Assembly: GCA_900114405.1 (NCBI GenBank)
Contig: FOSY01000016.1
Coordinates: 18,649 to 82,648 of the forward strand
Source: Lachnospiraceae bacterium KH1T2
Lineage (GTDB): Bacteria; Bacillota; Clostridia; Lachnospirales; Lachnospiraceae
Length of the DNA stretch: 64,000 nt
Direction of reading: 5' to 3'
The notes beneath the pieces are model-generated. The model had not been told where the DNA came from, did no database searches, and saw nothing but the letters and a program-made list of their open reading frames with translations. Numbering within the stretch: position 1 is the first letter of the stretch; each line of letters opens with the position of its first letter. Positions 57,874 to 64,000 of this stretch are shown one piece after another. Made by a program: the position numbers and the translations under genes.

Positions 57874-59354
57874 TACTTTATTCCTCCCTCATCAGGATAT
57901 ACGCAGTAGGTTGTCTTGTCTTTTCCCGTACGTTTAGACTGATACATCATATCATCAGCCATACGATAAAAGTCATCATATGTGAGGTGCTCCGCTGATG
58001 TAACCACACCAATACTTATCGAAAGGCCATATTTACGCCGTTCTTCCTCAAATGTCCTATCAAATGCCATGTGAAGCTGATCAACAAAATCATGAGCTGC
58101 CCTGTCTGCAGAAAAAAGATGATTTCCCGAAAGCGTTAAAAACGCAGCAAATTCATCTCCGCCCATTCTGCCCATATATGCGTCAAAGCCGGCCAATTCC
58201 TTCAATATATTTCCAAGCTTTGCAATAACCTCATCACCATATTCATGTCCAAGGTTATCGTTTATCTGCTTAAAATTATCCATATCAAGCATCACAAAAC
58301 TATGAATAGTGCCATGCTTCATCTGTGACAATCGATTCGCCACATGCTCGCGAAATGCATTTTTATTAAAAACACCCGTCAATTGGTCTACACTTGCCTG
58401 AATATTTAATTCAGAAACAAGTCCCTTAACTGGTTTCGAGATCTTAAAATACAAAAACTGCGCTGCCAAAATAAACATTCCACAGCATCCCAAAGCAAAA
58501 AACATCATGAAGCGCTGATACTTTACCATATTTTCAAGCATAGAAGAAACCGGCTCTGCGCAAATGACCCTCCATCCATTCATACATTCAGTTGTCATTA
58601 CCATATACTTAGAACCCACAATCGTTCTGTCTGAATCATATGAAGTCATTTCAGCTATTTCATGGTCCAATATAGTTCCAACGATCTCAGAATTATTCGC
58701 ATAGAGAATTCTATTATCAGAATCTACCAGTACTGCTATCATGTCCTTGCTGATTCTTTCAGGAAATTTAAAAATATTTTCCATTTCGTGACCATAAAAC
58801 GACATGATAAGTATCGCATGTTTATTAAGCCTTTTTGCATAATAAAGCTTATCATAATTTCCTTTATGCGCAAAAGACCATCCATCCTGCGAGCCATCCA
58901 GAGAAATTGTTTTTTCAAATTCACTATATAACCCACCATTTATATATTGCGTAGCCATAGATTCAGATATCCACCCTGCAGTTTCATCATTGCTGTAGAT
59001 CACTCCGAAATCAACATAATTCCCCATAGTCCCCAATTCATCAATACGATTAAGTATTTTCGAATTAACCTGAATCTTCTCATACTCATCATATGATGAA
59101 TTTATAGGATCATACTCATATATACTTTCATCCGAAAACATCAGCGACGCAGTTTTTTCTGTCCATTGAAAAAAAGTATCAACATTTGCCCGCAGCTGTC
59201 CGCCTCCGCCATTCATAAGCTTAGAAAAATTATTTTGTATAGACGCTACAGAACGCTTATATGGCACAACTGTCAGAAAAAACGTAAGCAACAAAAGAAC
59301 TACCGAAAAAAGAACTATTATCCTAAATTGAATTTTTCTATAATATTCATCCAT
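57873..59354 (-). CDS. Membrane diguanylate cyclase with extracellular Cache-like sensor
   Basis: 493 residues: membrane segment 1 (12-31), an extracellular sensor domain (about 35-280) with a Cache/PAS-like pattern, membrane segment 2 (about 283-303), then a GGDEF domain. The catalytic GGDEF is 398-402, with LDMDNFKQINDNLGH at 355-370, so it should make c-di-GMP. No RxxD inhibitory site is seen before GGDEF (positions 390-393 read FDAY). It is coupled to the solute-binding lipoprotein downstream. A TATAAT lies only 7 nt before the ATG, so the transcript might have almost no leader. Confidence 0.9.
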   Translation of the reverse strand: MDEYYRKIQFRIIVLFSVVLLLLTFFLTVVPYKRSVASIQNNFSKLMNGGGGQLRANVDTFFQWTEKTASLMFSDESIYEYDPINSSYDEYEKIQVNSKILNRIDELGTMGNYVDFGVIYSNDETAGWISESMATQYINGGLYSEFEKTISLDGSQDGWSFAHKGNYDKLYYAKRLNKHAILIMSFYGHEMENIFKFPERISKDMIAVLVDSDNRILYANNSEIVGTILDHEIAEMTSYDSDRTIVGSKYMVMTTECMNGWRVICAEPVSSMLENMVKYQRFMMFFALGCCGMFILAAQFLYFKISKPVKGLVSELNIQASVDQLTGVFNKNAFREHVANRLSQMKHGTIHSFVMLDMDNFKQINDNLGHEYGDEVIAKLGNILKELAGFDAYMGRMGGDEFAAFLTLSGNHLFSADRAAHDFVDQLHMAFDRTFEEERRKYGLSISIGVVTSAEHLTYDDFYRMADDMMYQSKRTGKDKTTYCVYPDEGGIK

Positions 59355-59361
59355 ACCCTAA

Positions 59362-59370
59362 ATTATATCA
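59362..59370 (-). promoter_or_regulatory. Extended -10 box directly before the diguanylate cyclase
   Basis: TGATATAAT on the minus strand (59370-59362) ends 7 nt before the ATG at 59354. No good -35 at 16-18 nt. The start point would fall at or next to the ATG. Confidence 0.4.
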
Positions 59371-59428
59371 TAAAAAACGCAATGCGAACATATGTGTGCA
59401 CATTTTAAACAGTATCACATCTTTAATA

Positions 59429-60211
59429 TCACATTCTCTTTGTCATGTAGTCACTTACGCAAGTCTTGATCTTTTTTAACTTATCTACAGTATCTTTATT
59501 TTCGCTGGCAAAAGACATCATTTCATTCAGATACCCCTGCTCCTCAATGATCCTAAAGCTCTCAGCATATACAACACCATAGATAAAAGAAATCGTACTC
59601 ACAAGCTTGTCAGCCGGTGTCTTCGCATAATTTCTGTCAACATTTCTCTGAGCCAGTGCATCTTCTAAAACATGATCGCTGATCGCAGACTTTTTATATT
59701 CATCCATACTGCATCCATATATCTCATTTAATGGGATATCGCAGTTAACTTTTAAAATATCAGCCTTATCCGCATCTCTTAAAAGATCTGTGAAAGTTCT
59801 CTCCCTTTCAGTAAGATTTTCCGGCAAAATATATACATTGTGCAAACGTATTGCCTTTTCGATCAGCTCATCCTCACTGCTGTCATCAATATAGTCCCTG
59901 ATCCTGCCTTCTTCAAAAAGTATGTCAGCACTAAGCGCTGCATGATCAATAGAGTCACGATCTACAAATGTGTTATATCTTCTAAGCTGTTCAAATCTTC
60001 CGACATCATGCAGCATTCCCAAAAGCCATGCCACATCTCTGTCTTCATCACTCATATTCAGGCTGACTGCTATCCTATCCGCTATTTCCGCTACTCTATA
60101 TGTATGGTCAATTTTAAGTTTTATCTTAATATCACTACTATTATAACTATCCGTATAATCCGCAAAAGTTTTTCTGACTCTGTCTCTATTAATCAACTTT
60201 CTTTCCTCCAT
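59429..60211 (-). CDS. HD-domain phosphohydrolase of unknown substrate
   Basis: 260 residues with a complete HD metal site: His36 (IDHTYRVAEIA), His68-Asp69 (GMLHDVGRFEQ), His90, His124 and Asp148 (LLRDADKADIL). Such proteins cleave phosphate esters or nucleotides; here no extra regulatory domain is seen. It starts with GAGG upstream and has its own divergent promoter. It may act on nucleotides or c-di-nucleotides, which the sequence alone cannot decide. Confidence 0.85.
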   Translation of the reverse strand: MEERKLINRDRVRKTFADYTDSYNSSDIKIKLKIDHTYRVAEIADRIAVSLNMSDEDRDVAWLLGMLHDVGRFEQLRRYNTFVDRDSIDHAALSADILFEEGRIRDYIDDSSEDELIEKAIRLHNVYILPENLTERERTFTDLLRDADKADILKVNCDIPLNEIYGCSMDEYKKSAISDHVLEDALAQRNVDRNYAKTPADKLVSTISFIYGVVYAESFRIIEEQGYLNEMMSFASENKDTVDKLKKIKTCVSDYMTKRM

Positions 60212-60232
60212 TACTCAACCTCTTTTCTTGTT

Positions 60233-60261
60233 AGTATATATTTTAAGAATCCTTTCTGCAA
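60233..60261 (-). promoter_or_regulatory. Promoter of the HD-domain gene
   Basis: TTGCAG (60261-60256), 17-nt spacer and TATACT (60238-60233) on the minus strand, 22 nt before the ATG. It is back to back with the promoter of the methyltransferase. Confidence 0.55.
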
Positions 60262-60267
60262 TATACT

Positions 60268-60296
60268 TTGACAGTAGGCTGACTATACATTATTAT
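60268..60296 (+). promoter_or_regulatory. Promoter of the methyltransferase gene
   Basis: TTGACA (60268-60273), 17-nt spacer and TATTAT (60291-60296) on the plus strand, about 38 nt before the ATG at 60335. Confidence 0.75.
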
Positions 60297-60334
60297 TGTA
60301 ATGTTATAGTTTTTTGTATTATGAAAGGATACAT

Positions 60335-61195
60335 ATGTGGGTCGCAGATAATTGGATAGACTATGAAGTAATAGATACATCTGAAGGTGAAAAGCTTGAA
60401 CGTTGGGGAAAATATCTCCTTGTACGTCCTGATCCTCAGGTAATTTGGAATACACCAAAGCATCATAAAGGATGGCATAAGTGCAATGCGCACTACCATC
60501 GCAGTGCCAAAGGCGGCGGAAATTGGGAATTTTTTGATCTCCCTGAAGAATGGAGCATTAATTATGGAAAGCTTCGTTTTAACCTTAAACCTTTCTCATT
60601 TAAGCATACAGGCTTGTTCCCTGAGCAGGCTGTAAACTGGGATTGGATGCGCGACAAGATTCACAACGCTAATCGTCCTGTGAAAATCCTCAATCTTTTT
60701 GCTTACACTGGCGGTGCAACACTTGCCTGTGCTGAAGCCGGTGCACATGTCACACATGTCGATGCTTCAAAAGGTATGGTAGCTTGGGGCAAAGAAAATG
60801 CTGCACTTTCAAAGCTTCCGGAAGATCGTTTCCGTTGGTTGGTTGATGACTGTACAAAGTTTGTTGAGCGTGAAATTCGTCGTGGAAATCACTACGATGG
60901 AATCCTCATGGACCCTCCTTCATATGGTCGAGGTCCTAAAGGTGAAATATGGAAAATTGAAGAGTCTGTATATCCATTTATTCAGCTTGCTTCAAAGCTG
61001 CTTAGCGATAAACCGCTCTTTTTCCTTGTAAATTCATATACAACTGGTCTTCAGCCGGCTGTATTAAACTACATGCTCTCTACCGTCATCAAGCCTAAAT
61101 TTGGCGGCAAAGTTGAAGCTCAGGAAATAGGACTTCCGGTCACAGAATCCGGTCTTGTCCTCCCATGCGGTGCAAGCGGCAGATGGAGTCTTTAA
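60335..61195 (+). CDS. Class I SAM-dependent methyltransferase (RlmI/RlmK-like)
   Basis: 286 residues from the ATG at 60335, which has AAAGG 7 nt upstream; the longer reading begins with TTG at 60314. The SAM-binding motif is VKILNLFAYTGGATLACAEAG (core NLFAYTGGATL, 120-130), followed by VDASKGMVAWGKEN, and the catalytic-type DPPSYGRG (193-200). This pattern is shared with RNA methyltransferases that modify cytosine or guanine of rRNA. The N-terminal part (1-85) lacks a full PUA domain. Exact target is not known. Confidence 0.87.
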   Translation: MWVADNWIDYEVIDTSEGEKLERWGKYLLVRPDPQVIWNTPKHHKGWHKCNAHYHRSAKGGGNWEFFDLPEEWSINYGKLRFNLKPFSFKHTGLFPEQAVNWDWMRDKIHNANRPVKILNLFAYTGGATLACAEAGAHVTHVDASKGMVAWGKENAALSKLPEDRFRWLVDDCTKFVEREIRRGNHYDGILMDPPSYGRGPKGEIWKIEESVYPFIQLASKLLSDKPLFFLVNSYTTGLQPAVLNYMLSTVIKPKFGGKVEAQEIGLPVTESGLVLPCGASGRWSL

Positions 61196-61287
61196 GTCAT
61201 AAATCTATTATGCTTAGAGCTGTCGTGTTTTGATACAGCATATTTTCCAAGCATTTATTTTATAAAGAGGGTTGAAGTGGGGTTTTA

Positions 61288-61929
61288 ATGGAAAATTGGG
61301 AATACGAACTTAGAAGTGATATTTTTAATGCATTTCTTGCAAATAACAAGCAGGCTGCTAATTCGCTGATCGCAAAGCTGATGGTGGAGAAAAATATTGG
61401 TTTTTTCTACAGATATCGTGACCTTAATATGGCAGAGATATCCACTATCCGATTTGATCAGCTATACCTGTGCAGAGCCATACGTTTTGGAAATAAAAAA
61501 CCAAACGATATAGCCATGTTCAAAAGCTATGTCGCATGTTTTACAGATCGCCGTTTTTCTCTTAGCATGTGGAGCGAGTATGCAAACAATGCAAAAGGTA
61601 TATGCCTTGAATATTCGGCAGATGACCTTGCACAGTTCGCTACTGATAATGACATGTTCTTTTCGCCTGTCAGATATGCAGACAATCCGCTTGATATTTC
61701 AAGCAAATATAGCTCAGTCATGACTATGATGTCAAAGCCAAAATACGAATCCAACGAATATGAATGGCGTCTATGGAAAGTAGATATGCATTCAAACGAC
61801 ATTGGAAAGCTTGTTTCTTCGATATCGCCAAGAAAAATATACGTAGGTCGTAATGCTGACAGAGAATCTGATCTCTTTGATGAACTTGTGAATGTCGCAG
61901 ACGAAAAAGAAATCGATTTAATACTGTAA
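61288..61929 (+). CDS. DUF2971-like protein of unknown function
   Basis: 213 residues with a YRYRDLN start pattern (about 41), a KPNDIAMFKSYVACFTDRRFSLSMWSEYANNAKGICLEYS region (core ACFTDRRFSLSMWSEYA and KGICLEY), then FSPVRYAD, and a YEWRLWK motif. These match DUF2971 proteins, which are widespread in bacteria and without a clear role. GGGG lies 5 nt before the ATG. Codon use is like its neighbours. It ends next to a convergent small gene. The 92-nt gap before it has only a 5-bp stem, not a clear terminator. Confidence 0.75.
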   Translation: MENWEYELRSDIFNAFLANNKQAANSLIAKLMVEKNIGFFYRYRDLNMAEISTIRFDQLYLCRAIRFGNKKPNDIAMFKSYVACFTDRRFSLSMWSEYANNAKGICLEYSADDLAQFATDNDMFFSPVRYADNPLDISSKYSSVMTMMSKPKYESNEYEWRLWKVDMHSNDIGKLVSSISPRKIYVGRNADRESDLFDELVNVADEKEIDLIL

Positions 61930-61931
61930 TT

Positions 61932-62198
61932 TTAGTAGTCCTCTTCAATTATCTGTAATTCAAGATAATCGAAGGGGATTTCTTCTATAAAGCTATCTGC
62001 TCGAAATCTTGTCTTTGAACTCCGCTTAAATTCACCTACATTGGAATCTAACCAAATAGGAACAGCAAGATCCAACTCATGGCATGCCTTTTCAAGTCCT
62101 CTGATAATTTTATGCGTTCTTGTATCATTTTCATAATCCTCGATAACGCAATCTCTCAACACCTTGCCCTTATGCCATTCTTTACACCAAATTCGCAT
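61932..62198 (-). CDS. Small conserved-looking protein of unknown function
   Basis: 88 residues starting MRIWCKEWHKGKVLRDCVIEDY and ending with an acidic run (DYLELQIIEEDY). It has no membrane segment or known motif. It lies 2 nt from the DUF2971-like stop and 20 nt after another small gene in the same direction, so the two small genes form a pair. It could be a single-domain cytosolic protein; I do not recognise it. Confidence 0.6.
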   Translation of the reverse strand: MRIWCKEWHKGKVLRDCVIEDYENDTRTHKIIRGLEKACHELDLAVPIWLDSNVGEFKRSSKTRFRADSFIEEIPFDYLELQIIEEDY

Positions 62199-62218
62199 TA
62201 TAAAATCCTTTGCCTTGT

Positions 62219-62497
62219 TTATTTGAAAATATGCATAAAAGAACTAATCTTAAATGCCTTCGACATTATATCTTCCTTATTATCCTTAAGATATCCTGCC
62301 ATACGTCTTATTTCATCCTGATCAAATCCTTCATTTGCAGTAATTTTCCCGGACGGCACTATAGCCTCTGCAAAAGCTACCTTGCCCGATCTGCTAATCC
62401 TTTCAAATCTGATCCTGACAAAACGATCACCATTCTTATCGTGGAGAATACCCGAATATGTCATATTGATTTCTCCACCTTCACTAATCTTACCCAT
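62219..62497 (-). CDS. Small protein of unknown function, pair partner
   Basis: 92 residues from the ATG at 62497 with GGGGAG 8 nt upstream; a longer reading to 62515 begins with TTG. Beta-rich N-terminal half (INMTYSGILHDKNGDRFVRIRFER) and a helical C-terminal half (FDQDEIRRMAGYLKDNKEDI). No membrane segment or known motif. It is followed 20 nt later by the 88-residue gene. Function not known. Confidence 0.6.
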   Translation of the reverse strand: MGKISEGGEINMTYSGILHDKNGDRFVRIRFERISRSGKVAFAEAIVPSGKITANEGFDQDEIRRMAGYLKDNKEDIMSKAFKISSFMHIFK

Positions 62498-62916
62498 TAT
62501 TCTGTCTCCCCTCAAAGACTTAAACTGATATTATCATATTTATCGACAAAAAACAGCTATTATATAAGTAAACCCACACTCTTATTTCTTTACTCTAATT
62601 ATTCCGTATAAGTTTCTTATTAAAACATAAAACATTAAGCAAACCTATTATATTCATTAAGTAAACGTTCGATATATTATAAGTAGATTTCATCTACATC
62701 CAATGACGTGCTCCGTCAAATTCTAGAATAATGAAACTTGATCTGGGATTTGTGTCAGTACAGCTGACATATTTCACATACAGTTCCCTGTGCATCCTCG
62801 CGGAGCGTTCATCACAGTCAAAAATTGTAATCACGACTGTGATAAGCATTTTATATAACTATGTTGATTCAATGATGCAAAGAAATTCATACATCATAAG
62901 GAGGATACAATTATTT
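62498..62916 (+). promoter_or_regulatory. 419-nt intergenic leader with inverted repeats before the phosphoribosyltransferase gene
   Basis: The gap holds several inverted repeats on the plus strand: GTAGAT/ATCTAC (62683-62697), TGTCAG/CTGACA (62753-62769) and a longer ATCACAGTC/GACTGTGAT pair (62811-62843, 15-nt loop). The most likely promoter is uncertain: AT-rich sequence near 62640-62685 holds several TATA-like boxes. An in-frame reading covers 62731-62916 but lacks a ribosome site, so I take it as untranslated leader. A riboswitch or operator is possible. I see nothing else in the gap. Confidence 0.45.
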
Positions 62917-63558
62917 ATGGAACATGTTATCAAAATTTATAATGAACGCTATCCAAACATTCTTCTTCGAGTATTGAAAGGTCACTTTGTAACTCCACAT
63001 TCTCATGTCAATTATTACATAGACATGTCCGCAATGAAAGCTCGTCAATCAGAAGCAAATGCTGTAGCTGAAGCAATTGCCGAACAATATAGTTCAACAA
63101 CTATCGTTGATACGATTCTTTGTCTCGATGGATGTGAAGTAATTGGTGCATACCTCGCAGATCATCTTGCAAAAGCAGGTGTTCTATCTATGAATGCACA
63201 CAAAACAATCTACATAACAGTTCCTGAGTTTACAACAAATGGACAAATGATTTTCCGTGAAAACATCAGATCGATGATAAAAGACAAACATGTTCTCCTA
63301 CTCCTTGCTTCTGCAACTACCGGAAAAACACTTGCTGATGCGATCGATACTATCCGCTACTATGGAGGACAGATCAGCGGTGTTTCAGCCATTTTCTCAG
63401 CTGCAAACTCTGTAAGCGGTATGCCTATATTCCACTTATTTGATACATCCGACATACCTGACTATATCACTTACGACAGTTCTAACTGTAAGCTTTGCCA
63501 GAATGGCGAAAAGATCGATGCTATCTGCAACAGTTTCGGATACTCTACAATCAATTGA
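62917..63558 (+). CDS. Phosphoribosyltransferase-fold protein (orotate phosphoribosyltransferase-like)
   Basis: 213 residues from the ATG at 62917; AAGGAGG lies 12 nt upstream, while a longer in-frame reading to 62731 has no ribosome site. The fold shows VDTILCLDGCEVIGAYLADHLAKAG and KDKHVLLLLASATTGKTLADAID, equal in position to the PRPP loop. The usual two acidic residues (VVDDVxTTG) are replaced by LLASATTGK (130-138). A C-terminal CxxC (Cys191/194) with Cys204 may bind metal. It resembles orotate phosphoribosyltransferase, but the loop change makes catalysis uncertain. A strong terminator follows. Confidence 0.8.
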   Translation: MEHVIKIYNERYPNILLRVLKGHFVTPHSHVNYYIDMSAMKARQSEANAVAEAIAEQYSSTTIVDTILCLDGCEVIGAYLADHLAKAGVLSMNAHKTIYITVPEFTTNGQMIFRENIRSMIKDKHVLLLLASATTGKTLADAIDTIRYYGGQISGVSAIFSAANSVSGMPIFHLFDTSDIPDYITYDSSNCKLCQNGEKIDAICNSFGYSTIN

Positions 63559-63579
63559 TAAACTATAATATATACATGC

Positions 63580-63613
63580 AAAAAGCGGTTTCCCAAACAG
63601 GAAACCGCTTTTT
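63580..63613 (+). terminator. Bidirectional intrinsic terminator after the phosphoribosyltransferase gene
   Basis: A 14-bp perfect stem (AAAAAGCGGTTTCC and its complement, loop CAAACA) has a T-run on both strands. It ends the plus-strand gene and can also stop leftward rRNA transcription that passes the first terminator. Confidence 0.95.
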
Positions 63614-63640
63614 ATATATTATTTTATTTATCTGGCAAAC

Positions 63641-63664
63641 AAAAAAGAACAGGTGAACCTGCTC
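63641..63664 (-). terminator. Intrinsic terminator of the rRNA operon
   Basis: Minus strand GAGCAGG-TTCA-CCTGTTC, a 7-bp stem with one G-T pair, then six T (63646-63641). It lies about 75 nt after the 23S 3' end. Confidence 0.85.
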
Positions 63665-63739
63665 TCTTAACAAACTACTGAAAATCAAAAACCGAACATC
63701 AAACCTCATTAACTACATCCATTCTGCTTCCCGATTTCT

Positions 63740-64000
<261 letters not shown>

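Noticed and set aside
62731..62916. N-terminal extension of the phosphoribosyltransferase
   Set aside because: The 62 extra codons have no ribosome site, are unlike the family and contain the inverted repeats; AAGGAGG precedes the later ATG.

Overview
The window looks like chromosome of a motile, Gram-positive anaerobe of the Clostridia, most likely Lachnospiraceae and perhaps Butyrivibrio/Pseudobutyrivibrio-like. The signs are the S10-spc-alpha ribosomal superoperon with rpsD inside the alpha part, a type-Z zinc-binding S14, the mbl-flhO-flhP and comFC-yvyF gene orders known from Firmicutes, an HPr with the regulatory serine, a cdaA-cdaR-glmM cluster, and Shine-Dalgarno sequences of the GGAGG type in front of most genes. 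The genus is inference from gene content. Almost everything lies on the minus strand. Only a methyltransferase, a DUF2971-like gene and a phosphoribosyltransferase near the right end are on the plus strand.

Reading the minus strand (right to left in coordinates). (a) 64000-63740 is the 3' end of a 23S rRNA, followed by a terminator and no 5S gene. (b) 60335-63558 holds small accessory genes on both strands. (c) 60211-52399 carries an HD-domain protein, a membrane diguanylate cyclase overlapping an orphan solute-binding lipoprotein, uvrB, a YdjM-like hydrolase, a secreted repeat protein, a dolichol-phosphate-mannosyltransferase-like enzyme and uvrA. (d) 48562-36732 is a long co-directional run from its own promoter: mbl, two flagellar rod/hook proteins, a rod-binding protein, recD2, comFC, yvyF, two unknown membrane proteins, cdaA-cdaR, glmM and HPr. 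(e) 36715-25063 is a surface-polysaccharide cluster: rfbD, a GT-C-like pair, an initiating phosphoglycosyltransferase, four glycosyltransferases, a Wzx flippase and two Wzy/ligase-type proteins. (f) 24967-9626 is the ribosomal superoperon, with a recognisable promoter, a structured leader and a strong terminator. It carries rpsJ through rplQ, including secY, adk and infA but no map gene. (g) 9536-1 holds ECF transporter genes with both ATPases fused in one chain, ecfT and truA. These are followed by a NifH-like reductase, a single-chain double NifD/NifK-like protein and hydrogenase maturation genes hypF-hypC-hypD (hypD is cut by the window edge).

The most unusual element is (g): a nitrogenase-superfamily two-component system with its two catalytic halves fused, translationally coupled to its reductase and directly followed by hypF. 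Its substrate is unknown. Other points of interest are the fused EcfA ATPases, an L17 protein with a roughly 70-residue insertion, a long inverted repeat in the S10 leader with the rpsJ Shine-Dalgarno in a hairpin loop, a GT-C-like protein divided over two adjacent genes, a diguanylate cyclase paired with an orphan binding lipoprotein, and a phosphoribosyltransferase with a degenerate PRPP loop. All assignments come from reading the sequence; no database search was run.
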